A DNA stretch of 64,000 nt from Phlyctochytrium arcticum (GCA_025602905.1 JAHLKI010000039.1:150537-214536); one strand, 5' to 3'; shown: positions 35,155-45,050, numbered from the stretch's first letter. Program-made: numbers and translations. The notes: a model not told the origin generated them from the sequence alone.

Positions 35155-35661
35155 CTACAATGACTGTGCCTCCCTATTGTAAAACTCGGGTTGCGCTGAG
35201 AGGGGTTCGCGAGCTTGGACAATCGGCTTGGGGGCGGGATAGGGAAGGCGGGGTTCGCGAGCTTCGACAACTGGTAAGGGGAGGCGGGGTTCGCGAGCTT
35301 CGACGACAGGCAAGGGTAGGCGGGGTTCACGAGCTTCGACGACAGGCAAGGGTAGGCGGGGTTCACGAGCTTCGACGACAGGCAAGGGTAGGCGGGGTTC
35401 GCGAGCTTCAACGACAGGCAAGGGTAGGCGGGGTTCCCTAGCTTCGACGACTGGCAAGGGTAGGCGAGGCTCCCGAGCCTCGACAACTGGCAAGGGCAGG
35501 CGGGGCTCCCGAGCTTCGACAACTGGCTTGGGGGCGGGATAAGGAAGCCGAGGTTCACGCGCGTCGAGCTCAGCTTGAGATGGGCGAGGAGCCCGAAGCT
35601 CGAAAGCGGATGCGCTCGAGATGGCCATAATGGCAAGTAGAACGGCTTGAGTGACCTTCAT
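35155..35661 (-). CDS. secreted protein B: signal peptide plus Pro/Arg-rich repeats, C-terminus supplied by transposon end
   Basis: 168 residues. Signal peptide MKVTQAVLLAIMAISSASA, spacer FELRAPRPSQAELD, then one 16-residue unit AREPRLPYPAPKPVVE, seven perfect AREPRLPLPVVE units, one AREPRLPYPAPKPIVQ and a partial AREP. The last 16 codons (LSAQPEFYNREAQSL and stop) are encoded by the terminal inverted sequence and adjacent DNA of the DUF6589-type transposon (35203-35155), so the original 3' end has been lost or moved. Paralog of gene A with fewer repeats. TATA box at 35746-35739, 78 bp before the ATG. Confidence 0.75.
   Translation of the reverse strand: MKVTQAVLLAIMAISSASAFELRAPRPSQAELDAREPRLPYPAPKPVVEAREPRLPLPVVEAREPRLPLPVVEAREPRLPLPVVEAREPRLPLPVVEAREPRLPLPVVEAREPRLPLPVVEAREPRLPLPVVEAREPRLPYPAPKPIVQAREPLSAQPEFYNREAQSL
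35207..35560. repeat. 36/48-bp coding minisatellite of secreted gene B
   Basis: Tandem units on the - strand encoding AREPRLPLPVVE (36 bp) flanked at both ends by a 48-bp variant encoding AREPRLPYPAPKP[VI]V[EQ]. The array stops where the transposon begins. Confidence 0.85.
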
Positions 35662-35738
35662 AACTGAGCTCTTTTAGGTAGATGTAAAATGAGTTCAGTC
35701 TGAAGGAATGAATGTGGAGTCAGTCCCCTACGTTCCTG

Positions 35739-35746
35739 CTTTTATA
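35739..35746 (-). promoter_or_regulatory. TATA box of secreted gene B
   Basis: TATAAAAGCAGG on the - strand, 78 bp upstream of the gene B ATG; the TATAAAAGCAG word is shared with gene A. Confidence 0.65.
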
Positions 35747-36863
35747 TTCCGTTCACCTCTTATTTTCCCCGCCATTCGCTGTGAGGACGCCAAAATGTCT
35801 TCCAAGTCTGTTAACTTCATCTAATTATGGAACCATACCGTTGAGGGACAATGGTTGAGAGACACAGCTCGGAAGCTTTACGCACTATTTACAACGACGT
35901 GCAAGCTGCACTGCCTCAATAGGAACTAGTGGATATTCCGCTGCAACTGGGCGTCAATCTTTGCAAAGTAGTATGAATGGGTAAGTGGAATGTCTGCTGT
36001 CATTGATTGTCCATGCGATTGTCACTCCTGGAGTCCTGGTAAACAAATACCTCAAAGTTTCCCATGATGAATGCTCTGATCAACCAAGCGGAGCCGGGAG
36101 ACCTCATATTGGGGACCCAACTTTCCGGTCTTTGGGTCCCAATGACTCCCATAGGATAGCGACACCCTGGATGTCGGGAACATTGGGTCTAACATCATTG
36201 CTATTTTTAGACTAGTCGGCGGGACTCCGGCGGGAGGCTCAGCGACCCTGAAATGTCGAACTTTGACACGGAGGAGCCTAAAGTAAGGTTGTCGAATATG
36301 CTGCAACAGTGGCAGCAACACCCACTGTTGACATGCAACTCCTACTCGTAGTGCTGGAGCATCTCCCTATTGCTGCCTTGCAAGAGTGAAGCTAGCGCGC
36401 AATTTAATTCGCGGGGCCGTGCAATGGATACGCTGTCAATCAATTTCGGCGATAGAGAGGTGACTGCCGCCTTCAAGATTTGATATGCCACTCTACATTA
36501 ATTTCGTGCACCTTGGCATGCGGCAGCCGTTTCGAAACTTTCGATGAACTTGGTCCGACGCGTCGCTCGTAAGCAAGTCTACGCGTTGGAAAGTAGCCTC
36601 ACGGAATGGATTCGTTCCATTTCGCTGGTGGCACGCAATGAAGGCCGCCGCTAGTCAACCGCAGAACCCCGGGCGTCTTTGACTTTAAGCTTTATTCTAA
36701 ACCCAGGAGAGTTCGAGGGCCTACCAGTAATACGGCGCAATATTCGATAATGAGTCAGCACCGCCGTCGAAATTTGAATTTTGCGTCGTAGAGTACCAAA
36801 TGGAAGTGCCGCACAAGTCCTGCAACATGAAGCGATGCGATGGTTGGCAAGTAATTGGAAAGG
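35747..36863. other. divergent intergenic region between secreted genes B and C
   Basis: About 1.1 kb without a supported gene. It must hold the upstream control regions of the divergent genes B and C. ACGCGT-type words occur near 36554 and 36581. Confidence 0.35.
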
Positions 36864-36871
36864 TATAAAAG
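36864..36871 (+). promoter_or_regulatory. TATA box of secreted gene C
   Basis: TATAAAAG, 210 bp upstream of the gene C ATG; the intervening leader is pyrimidine-rich (CTTCTTTCCGCCC). Confidence 0.6.
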
Positions 36872-37080
36872 CGACACCGTAGTTTCATTTTCCGGACTGT
36901 TCCTCACCTTCTTCTTTCCGCCCTTTTGGTACTTTGAGCTGCTCCTACATCTTCCCCTCGACGTTGACCGTCTAGAATCTAGAAGCGCCTCAGTACATCT
37001 ATACACTACTACTACACACTCTCGACAACTTTGTCCTAGACACTCTTCTACATTTCTTTCAACACCCTTCTAATTGAGCC

Positions 37081-38370
37081 ATGAAGATCACTGGAACCCT
37101 CCTCTTCGCCCTCATGGCGGTTTCAACGGCATCGGCCATCCCTGCCGGTCTCCAAGCGCGTCAGGGCGGTGGAATCATTACGGTCGAGGCACCCACACAA
37201 GGACAGGCCGCTACTCAAGCACCTCCAGCATCCACCAATGGTCCCAATGAGGAGCCCGACCGAGCACCTACTCAGACAACTGCCGGACCTACTGCACCTA
37301 CTCAGGACCCAGCGCCAGGTGGTACCGCTGGTGCCAACACCCCTCCACAACAAAAGGCACCAACAGATCAGAAGCAAGCCGAGAAGAAGCAAGACGACCA
37401 GAAGCAAGCCGGACAGAATGGTGGCGCCCAGAAAGACTTGGTCGGCCTCGCCAAGAAGGCGGTACAGGCTCTCGACGACGTGCTCCGGCTTCTGATAGAA
37501 TTGGGAGGTAATGCCGGTGGAGCTGCCAAGAAGGATGGAGCAGCAAAGAAACAAGCGGACCCCGCAGCCAAGAAGCAGGCTGATCCTGCAGCCAAGAAGG
37601 ATGCCGACCCCGCCAAGAAGCAGGCCGATCCCGCAGCCAAGAAGGATGCCGACCCCGCCAAGAAGCAGGCCGATCCCGCAGCCAAGAAGGATGCCGACCC
37701 CGCCAAGAAGCAGGCCGATCCAGCAGCCAAGAAGGATGCCGACCCCGCCAAGAAGCAGGCCGATCCCGCAAAGAGGCAGGCCGATCCCGCAGCCAAGAAG
37801 CAAGGAAATGATCAGCCAACCGGTGCAAACACACCGCCGACCGCAACCGGAGCACCCCAAGGAACAGGAGTCACCACACCAACAACAGCAGCTGTCGCCG
37901 GCCACCATGGTCTGACTGCTCGCTCCCCTCGCCTTCCTATCAAAGTTCTCCTTGAATCTCGTCAAAAGGCGGGTGCCAAGGGTGCTGCCAAAGCCAAGGG
38001 TGCCGCCAAAGCCAAGGGAGCTGCCAAAGCAAAGGGAGCCAAGAAAGCTGCTGCCGCCAAAGGAGCAAAGAAAGCTGCTGCTGGAGCTGCAGACGCTGCT
38101 GCCGCCAAGGGTGCTAAGAAAGCCGCTGCCGACGCTGCCGCCGCTGGAGCCGCCAAAGGAGCCAAGAAGGGAGCCAAGAAGGGAGCCAAGAAGGCCGCCG
38201 ACGCTGCTGCTGCTGGAGCCGCCAAGGGAGCGAAGAAAGCTGCCGATGCTGGAGCCGCTGGAGCCGCCAAAGGAGCCAAGACGGCTGCAACCCCACCACC
38301 AGCAGCAACCGGCAACGGAGGAGCCAACGGTGCAGGCGCCGCTGTTCCTCCTGGCACTGTTGCCCAGTAG
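37081..38370 (+). CDS. secreted protein C: signal peptide plus Lys/Ala-rich repeat domains
   Basis: 429 residues, no recognised family. Signal peptide MKITGTLLFALMAVSTASA, then IPAGLQARQGGG (same LQAR junction as gene A), a Pro/Thr/Gln-rich stretch, a predicted helix KDLVGLAKKAVQALDDVLRL, an array built on AKKDADPAKKQADPA (15 residues), a short neutral Thr/Pro segment with HHGLTARSPRLPIKVLLESR (an echo of the SPRLP units of A and B), and a second array of KGAAKAKGAKKAAA type. The overall charge is strongly positive. The composition resembles histone H1 tails or LEA proteins; with a signal peptide, a cationic extracellular protein is the simplest reading. A long frame also stays open on the opposite strand because the repeat units are multiples of three. 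Confidence 0.75.
   Translation: MKITGTLLFALMAVSTASAIPAGLQARQGGGIITVEAPTQGQAATQAPPASTNGPNEEPDRAPTQTTAGPTAPTQDPAPGGTAGANTPPQQKAPTDQKQAEKKQDDQKQAGQNGGAQKDLVGLAKKAVQALDDVLRLLIELGGNAGGAAKKDGAAKKQADPAAKKQADPAAKKDADPAKKQADPAAKKDADPAKKQADPAAKKDADPAKKQADPAAKKDADPAKKQADPAKRQADPAAKKQGNDQPTGANTPPTATGAPQGTGVTTPTTAAVAGHHGLTARSPRLPIKVLLESRQKAGAKGAAKAKGAAKAKGAAKAKGAKKAAAAKGAKKAAAGAADAAAAKGAKKAAADAAAAGAAKGAKKGAKKGAKKAADAAAAGAAKGAKKAADAGAAGAAKGAKTAATPPPAATGNGGANGAGAAVPPGTVAQ
37545..37800. repeat. 45-bp coding repeat of gene C
   Basis: Four to five tandem 45-bp units encoding AKKDADPAKKQADPA, with shorter partial units at both ends. Nearly identical at DNA level. Confidence 0.85.
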
Positions 38371-39326
38371 ACTATTTCCCCCACCATAGTTTTGCCAGTA
38401 CATAGCATGACAGTATATATAGTATCCCATTGTAAATATTATCACTTGTACATATTGTATCTCTCTGAAACATCATATATCATACTGCTTTATCCCAAGA
38501 TCTGTTCAAGTTCGGTACGCGACCGTCGCGACGCGTCGTCTGCGTCCTAGCGAAATTTGTCAAAGTTCATAGCTAATCCTTCCCAAGGCACACTCCAACA
38601 TCTTCAACGATGGCTTGTTTACACCAATCATGACCTGCTTTACCATAAAAACGTTCTGAAGCTCAGTTCCTGCTGTAGGAGACCGTTCAATATAGCAGTA
38701 ATGAGTCTCGGCATCATGTTAGCGTCAAGAGGGCTCTAAGGTGTACAATTTAAAGACAGCGACAGATGGGAACAGGGTTGATGAACTTCCTTCTGGCCGA
38801 AAATGACTGTTATTCCAATCATGTATCTCTCTCCGACTCTCCGAGCGTATTAATTTTAAGAATATCCACGGGTCCCGATTCATCAATTTGGCCACTGGGG
38901 TTACCTTCTGGGGTCGTTAACTTGAACCTTCTTACATATTATCGCCGCCGTGAGTTGGGCGTTCGCCGCCAGTGTTGATCAGCAACGGATCCATCGACAT
39001 TTTCAGAAAGCCTCCATTGCCGGAGAGGAGTACCTCTACGAGAAAGATAGAAAATGAGCGTCCTGTGTACACCGCACGGATATGGATCAATCTTCAGATC
39101 AAACTATGGTTGATATCCTCCCCAAATACATAGGTGGAGGATAGTTAGCGTCACACATTTTGAAATTTTTCGTTGGCCACTGGTAAAGATTCAAAAATTT
39201 GTAAAAGGAAAAGTGTTCAACATTTTTGGTCCCAATGTTCTGTGGTACAAAACACGCCACAAAACCTGCAGCAAAGTTCCAAAAATTCCAAGTTCAAAGT
39301 GGCCGTTCCGCTTCCAGCTGCGGCGT
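38371..39326. other. 3' region of gene C to the right transposon copy
   Basis: About 950 bp. No supported gene. Likely contains the gene C terminator near 38380-38470 (AT-rich). An ACGCGTCGTC word is at about 38531. Confidence 0.3.
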
Positions 39327-42300
39327 AACCCGAGTTTTACAATAGGGAGGCACAGTCATTGTAGCATTAAGTAAGCTGATCCGACCTGGCCGTTTTACTG
39401 TACGTTTTTGCAAAACATTCGTTCACCATCTGTCCATTTCCACGCGATCTTTTGCACTACACACCTCCAGTAAACTCTCGAAACTCACCTCAACCGGTAT
39501 GGGAAGGAGACTCTGTGACTTTATCCGAACCTTTTCTGACAGGATCTTTAGTATTCCGACGCGCAAGTGACAGCATGCCGCCGAAGAGGAAGGTGAGATG
39601 GGCATCTTGATCAACTTGAACATCAAGCGCCGCTACAGTCTACTGATCGTAATTCCTTCGTCATTTGCCTTTTTTCTTGAACCTCGGAAATCCTCAGGCT
39701 GTAGGCTCACGCGTTTGGTTCTCTGAAGTGCCTGGAAGAAAGAACGGCAAGTGGTACTTTATACCCGGCTGTTTTGGTTGTGGGACCAAGAACTCCTCAC
39801 GATTTTACAAGTTTGGATATGACGAGCTCGGTAAGCTGGCGATGAATGGTGTGAAGCCTCAGCTTGCGCGTAGGGCCGCTGCCCCGTATGCTTGCGAAGG
39901 GTGTCGATCTCGATGGTATAAATACGGATTCTTCCGACCTGTGGAAAGTGTACCAGATGAATCGCCGGAAGCAAATGCAGATGAGGATGAAGCCGTAGTC
40001 ATAATGGTTGATCATGATGAGCCGGAGAACTTGGATGCCATCACCATTATCACTCCTTCGAAACCGGATGAAGAGGATCCCGCAACGGTCAATGACTTGA
40101 ATAAAGCCATGTTGGACTTTATCAAACGTCCTTTCGACGGGAATCCCTTTGTCGATGTCGATGGATTCATTGCGGCATACCCACGTCTGTACGAGCTCAA
40201 GGCCACCTCGATTGGCTTCAAGGACACACCACTTCAATCCGTGGTCTACAGGGACCGCATGAAGAGAAAAATTATTTTTTCCATCTGCTATGAAGCCCAT
40301 ACCATGGATAGGAGGTGCGACTATATCAAACGAATCGTTGGACGGCAGATGATCGGTCAGTCATATACCCTGCAGCGATACTTTTCGAGAGTAGGGATCT
40401 GCTACCATCCGTCAAAGTCGGTTGCCCGTTCAAACGATCTAATCCTGGAGTCGCAAGAAGCCGTGGTGAAGGACATTCTCCAAACAAACCCCCTTCTTGT
40501 AGTCACGATTGACGATTTTCACTGGTGTCAGATTCGCGCCATACCAAGCACAGCTAATGCGCCAGGCAAGTTTACGAGCGCAAGAACAACTGCCAACTAT
40601 GCAGTGAAGCTTCATCGAGACCTCAAACCACTTCCCCCTGGTATTGGAAGTTTGAATGCCTCTCTCCTGCAGGACGTGTCGTGGATCCCCCAGGTCATCG
40701 AAGGCCCCGGAAGCGAAAGCTATGCCAAGTTGCGCAATGGCGAAGTTCTCTCCAAGAAAATGTATGCTTATAGCATGGCAACGAAGGCGGCATCTCAGGA
40801 AGACTTCCATATTATCGGGAGCGATAATAATCCCATGAAGTCAGCTGATGACCTTAAGCCCGTCATGGACAACATAGAGGCTTTTCTGTCCAAAGTAGGC
40901 TATCCTGGCGAGGATCTTGCACACAAACAGTCCTTTGTGCTGGCCGGGGATTTTTACGTATGGATGTACGTCAACAAGCTTCTCAGATCCCCAAAGTACC
41001 AGGCTTTACAACCACATGTACTGGCAGTACCCGACTTGATGCATGTATCACTCAACTCTCAAGAGGCCATCCTCATACATGCTTGGATGCTGATTCATCC
41101 CCTCTGGATTGCTGGGTACCCCGAGATTGAGAACACCACGCCAATCAAGATGCGACCTAAACGCAGAACAGCTATGCTGGCCCTTGCCATGACCGCATGG
41201 CAAGAATGTCGAGAGGAACTTCTAAAAACCTACAAGTTGGCGGCCAATCATCCTGACGCTACACCCGTCCGCAAGGCTATGATCGATGCCATCTTGTGGG
41301 TTTTTGAGGAGGCTATTCCTCTTTCCGTGGACTGCCCATACTTGTTAGCCAGCGGTGATCTTGGTCAGATCAAGATGTGTCTGCAGCGCCTCTTCCCATT
41401 GTTCACCCGTCTGGAGAAGAAGAATTACGTGAACATTATCCTATTCCAGCTCGCCCTCTTGGAGAAATTGCCGGCCCACCTCTCACAGGATGTCCTCGTC
41501 TCTGTCCTATTCTCCACGTTTTCCAGCGAAGACCTAGAGGTCTTTCATTCCATCCTTCGCGCTGCTATCCGCTTTTATGATACCAACGATCAAGTGACCC
41601 GGAAAGCGTTCCTTATCACAGCCATGAGGGGGGAATATGCCCTCAAGCAGCTGGCAGAGATGACTGAACGCGAATTCCAGCTTCGCGGACTTCCGATCCC
41701 GACGGATGATCATGACAATGATGAAGAAGATGATGATGAGAAGTCCAGTGCACCGCTTCCCTTGGAGAAGGCGATGGACGATGTTGTTCCCAGAATGGTT
41801 TCTCATCTGAAAGATCTTTTTTCTACCCTTCTATCCTTCTCGTTTGACGTAAAAGGACAAACTGGAAAGTTGTCGTATTGGTCCAATGTGCCCCACTACA
41901 ACCTTGTGGTAAGGCCTCCCCCTCCACCCAGCCCAAATTCTCCTCTTCTATCCCCATCAAGTCCTCCAGTTCAATCCCCTCCCTCCTCTTCATCGTTACC
42001 AACACCAGGGTCCAGTCCAGCAAGAAATGCAAACAAGGAAAATCCCGACAAGATCATAGTTACCCTTCGAGAAAGCTTGGTCGCAATTCCCCTGAAGCGT
42101 CAGACGTATGTTAATTTTGGAAAGCACGTCAATATTGTCGATTATCAATCTGTGCCGAAGCCATCGTCTAAATCCCCTCTTGGCGACATCACCAATGGGC
42201 CAGCGAAGCCATCAGCCAAAGCCCAGAAGACGCGGGATTTCTTAAACACGAATTCGTTGACAGGAGATCGTGCAGGCTGCGGATGCCTAACAGATGATTG

Positions 42301-42794
42301 CAAGTGCCCCAGCATGTTTCAGTGGATTGCCAAGCAATCGCTGACCAACTTTTGGAAGAACATTGTCAAGGTTCCAGCGCGTGATGTTGAAGGTGCGTAA
42401 AGACAGGGTACTCGCCTGCCCCTCAGGCGCTGGTTGCGCCGCTACACCATGAACAATTACTCACTTTCTTACAAACATTGTCTAGATTGAGATATCTCAG
42501 CCTCACATCGATGCGTTCTGCGTTTGACGTTTGGGGTCCATTTCCATACCCCATGACAATCTCATGCTGTCGGTTTTTAGGGCGTAGTTTGCACCTATTA
42601 CACAGTTTGGCGCGGTGAACATCCTCCCACTTATATTTTAGCATATGTTCGATCATTTCATTCACTTCTTAGCACTCTTTTACATTAGAATTTACATCAG
42701 TATAGCACCCATCAGTTGTCGCGGAAATCGTTCGGACCGTCGGACATTGCTTACGTAAATTTTTGGCGGGAAAATCTCGGGTTGCGCTGAGGGG
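39327..42794 (+). mobile_element. DUF6589-type DNA transposon, right copy (uninterrupted)
   Basis: Inverted sister of 28901-35203, lacking the MULE. The left end is AACCCGAGTTTTACAATAGG; the outer bases CTGCGGCGT differ from the expected CTCAGCGC, so this end is degraded. The right end is CTCGGGTTGCGCTGAGGGG, one mismatch from the sister. Internal sequence appears identical to the left copy. No target duplication was found. Confidence 0.75.
39575..42400 (+). CDS. DUF6589-like transposon protein (right copy)
   Basis: Exons 39575-39592 (MPPKRK) and 39698-42400, with a 105-nt intron GTGAGA...CTCAG containing a CTGAT branch-like word; 906 residues, identical to the left-copy protein. This copy shows the uninterrupted upstream region. 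Domains as for 29295-32120: N-terminal cysteine pairs, DUF6589-like core (VTIDDFH, VPDLMHVSLN), acidic patch, C-terminal CGCLTDDCKC. Intact frame and identity between copies imply recent activity or gene conversion. Confidence 0.62.
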
Positions 42795-43115
42795 AGCCTC
42801 TCGTTTCGCACACATTTTGTCCAGGCCTGCATAAATAGTTGGACCGCACATCCTGAAACACCGTTGAGGCAAAGAAAGATACTTTTACACGCTGATATCT
42901 CGGTACGGAAAAAAGTCCACCGGCGCTTGCACTACATCCAGACTTTAAAAACTCGACGGCGCTATCATTTTTTTAACGTCGCCACATGTAAACTGACATA
43001 GTCAGTCACCTCTTTGGGAACGGACGTTTTGCCAAGACTTCTGTGTTTTGAACGCCATCTTTTGCCGGATCTCACACTTGCAAGATGAAGAGCCACTACA
43101 GGGAAATCTATGAGC
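42795..43115. other. upstream region of secreted gene D
   Basis: About 320 bp between the transposon edge and the gene D TATA box. No gene supported. Confidence 0.3.
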
Positions 43116-43124
43116 TATATAAAG
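43116..43124 (+). promoter_or_regulatory. TATA box of secreted gene D
   Basis: TATATAAAG, 153 bp upstream of the gene D ATG. The leader has CTACTACTACTACT and CACACACAC tracts. Confidence 0.6.
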
Positions 43125-43276
43125 GGCGAGGGATCGGGGGCATCCCACCTTCATCCATCAATCACATCTTCCTCTCCAGTGCATTTGTAGACCATCTTGC
43201 ACTCGTAGACCATCTTAGATAGACTCTGCTACTACTACTACTCGCTCTCTATTCCAACACACACACACTCTCAGTC

Positions 43277-44077
43277 ATGAAGGTTACCAGCACCATCATC
43301 ATGGCCCTCATGGCCGTCTCTGCCACATCCGCTTTCCCCTCTGGATCCTCGGGCATGCAAGCGCGTCAAATCCAGCCCGCCATGACCATCTTGCAAGATG
43401 GCGGAATCAACACTGTGCAAGCTCCTACCGCAACGGGCGCTACCCAACCCGCGGCAACCGTATCGGCCACCATCGAACAAGGAGGAACCGTACCGCCTCC
43501 TGCGCCGACCATACAGGCGGAACCACCTGCTGGAGGAAACAACCCCCCACCCGATAACAAGCAAGGTGCTGCCGCTGCCGGAGATTTAGCTGTGCTGGCA
43601 CAGAAAGCTACGGATGCAGTGAATCAAGTACTTCAAGCGCTGCAACAGGTTGCTGGCGGGGCTGCCGCTTGTCCCGACGCCAAAGCTGCAAAGAAACAAG
43701 TCGCCGATGCAAAGAAGGCGGCCAAGGCTGCAGCAAAGAAGGACGCTGGAGCAAACAAGGATGCTGCAAAGAAGGATGATGCAGCAAAGAAGGCGGCCAA
43801 GGATGCAGCAAAGAAGGACAATGCCGCAAAGAAAGACGCTGCAAAGAAGGATGATGCTGCACAGAAGGAAGCAAAGAAGCAGGCCAAAGCCGCCAAAAAG
43901 CAAGACGATGCCGCAAAGAAGCAAGCTCCAACGGGAGCACCGGCCGGAACACCTCCACCCGTCGTTGTAGTCGCGGATCCGCCCACAGCAACAGGAGCCC
44001 CGCAACCTACTCCAGAAACCCCCGCAACTCCGCAAACGCAAACCCAAGCCGAATCCGACAACGAAGCCGACGATTAG
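43277..44077 (+). CDS. secreted protein D: signal peptide plus Lys/Ala/Asp-rich helical repeat
   Basis: 266 residues, unrecognised. Signal peptide MKVTSTIIMALMAVSATSA, then FPSGSSGMQARQ (matching the junction of gene C), a Thr/Pro/Ala-rich stretch parallel to gene C (ILQDGGINTVQAPTATGA beside IITVEAPTQGQAA), helix LAVLAQKATDAVNQVLQAL, one Cys, and an array of AKKDAAKKDDAAKK-type words, predicted amphipathic helix, ending in a Pro/Thr segment and acidic SDNEADD. Clear paralog of C in layout with a different repeat. Secretion is inferred from the leader; LEA-like or polycation-binding roles are guesses. Confidence 0.78.
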   Translation: MKVTSTIIMALMAVSATSAFPSGSSGMQARQIQPAMTILQDGGINTVQAPTATGATQPAATVSATIEQGGTVPPPAPTIQAEPPAGGNNPPPDNKQGAAAAGDLAVLAQKATDAVNQVLQALQQVAGGAAACPDAKAAKKQVADAKKAAKAAAKKDAGANKDAAKKDDAAKKAAKDAAKKDNAAKKDAAKKDDAAQKEAKKQAKAAKKQDDAAKKQAPTGAPAGTPPPVVVVADPPTATGAPQPTPETPATPQTQTQAESDNEADD

Positions 44078-44980
44078 GTCACCATAATATTCATTCCCCT
44101 TGCCGTTCTACGGGATGAGAGCTCCTGGAGAGTTTTTCCCATCGCGTTTTTCTGCCACAACCTGTAACATATAGCCATCATTCATACATAACTCCATCAT
44201 ATATCATGTACATTTGTATATAGCACATATTAATCAAAAAAAACCATAAAACCCCCCCATCTCGGTCTCTCACTTGTCATTGCGGAAGCGTCTCTCGCGA
44301 TTTTCAGATCATCATTACGCTTCCCCAACATCAAAACCCTTATGTTTGCTCTATCCTTACTGATCACACTGACGAGCTAGAGGCCAGGCAGGAGGACATG
44401 GTTTCAACTTATGGCACTTTTCTATATATACCACGCCTCATACAAGGCCTGCATGGCCAGTGAATGGTCACTGCTTTCCATTTATCACCGCATTTATACC
44501 CACCCGCTATTCTGCGGAGCTCCAACAGAAACCTCCCGACAATCTCATTTTGTTCAAAAATTGTCCCGAAATGGGTCGGTTACTACCCCAAAATGGCTGA
44601 AATGAGCATTTTCAAGGGGTTCTCGTGGGAAATTGGTCTGGGTCATTTTACATAAGCCATCTTGCTACGCGCGCATTCCCAGATTCCCACGCCCCGAATA
44701 GTGCCCAGATAGTGCCAAGCACAAGCTGTTCATGCTTGCAACATGTCAATGCTGAGTGAGAAAGCGTCAGTGTATCAGCAAGTTCGCCGTAGGCTGGCGG
44801 TACGCAGGCCGGGAGCCATGACATGACTGAGGGAGCACGCGTGCGTGATATCAAGGGCACTGCACTGTCGAGCGGGATTTGTTGACAAAAAGAAAAGGAT
44901 CGGTATGTAGAGGACTGTTCTCTGGAGAACAACAAAGTCTGAAGGAATGAGTTGGATAAGCAGCGATACTACTGCGATAG
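44078..44980. other. intergenic between gene D and the Helitron 1 region
   Basis: About 900 bp with no supported gene. The outer (5') end of Helitron 1 may lie in the 44.9-45.3 kb stretch, but no TC end could be fixed. Confidence 0.3.
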
Positions 44981-45040
44981 TGTGATAGTGCATGTAAAAT
45001 CCCATAGTATATACTATGGGATTTTACATGCACTATCACA
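44981..45040. repeat. perfect 60-bp palindrome without spacer
   Basis: Two 30-bp arms meet at 45010/45011 (centre CCATAGTATATACTATGG) and pair without a single mismatch. It would form a cruciform or hairpin. It sits directly beside the ACTATG minisatellite and about 300 bp from the accessory gene of Helitron 1. Confidence 0.97.
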
Positions 45041-45050
45041 GGGGAGATTC

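Larger units (their letters stand above)
28901..35203 (-). mobile_element. DUF6589-type DNA transposon, left copy, split by a nested MULE
   Basis: Both ends carry the 19-bp inverted terminal sequence CCTCTCAGCGCAACCCGAG (28901-28919 and its complement at 35185-35203). Without the nested MULE and its target duplication the unit is about 3.48 kb. It holds one gene on the - strand. Everything from the outer end to the MULE site is identical, as far as I can read, to the inverted copy at 39327-42794 (coordinates of the two arms sum to 71695). No target-site duplication could be found at the outer ends: flanks are GACAGGAGGG and GGTTCGCGAG. The inner end lies inside the coding repeat array of secreted gene B. 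Element class is inferred from inverted ends and the encoded protein. Confidence 0.75.

Noticed and set aside
28891..35213. Target-site duplication at the outer ends of the DUF6589-type element
   Set aside because: Flanks GACAGGAGGG and GGTTCGCGAG share no convincing direct repeat; the right copy gives none either.
36052..36321. Possible retroelement fragment (short frame with a DPKTGK-like segment)
   Set aside because: No reverse transcriptase or integrase motif; 90 residues with no supporting context.
29295..42400. KDZ (Kyakuja-Dileera-Zisupton) transposase for the 906-residue protein
   Set aside because: The DIACQ-type motif expected for KDZ is not present; VTIDDFH and VPDLMHVSLN fit DUF6589-like proteins better.
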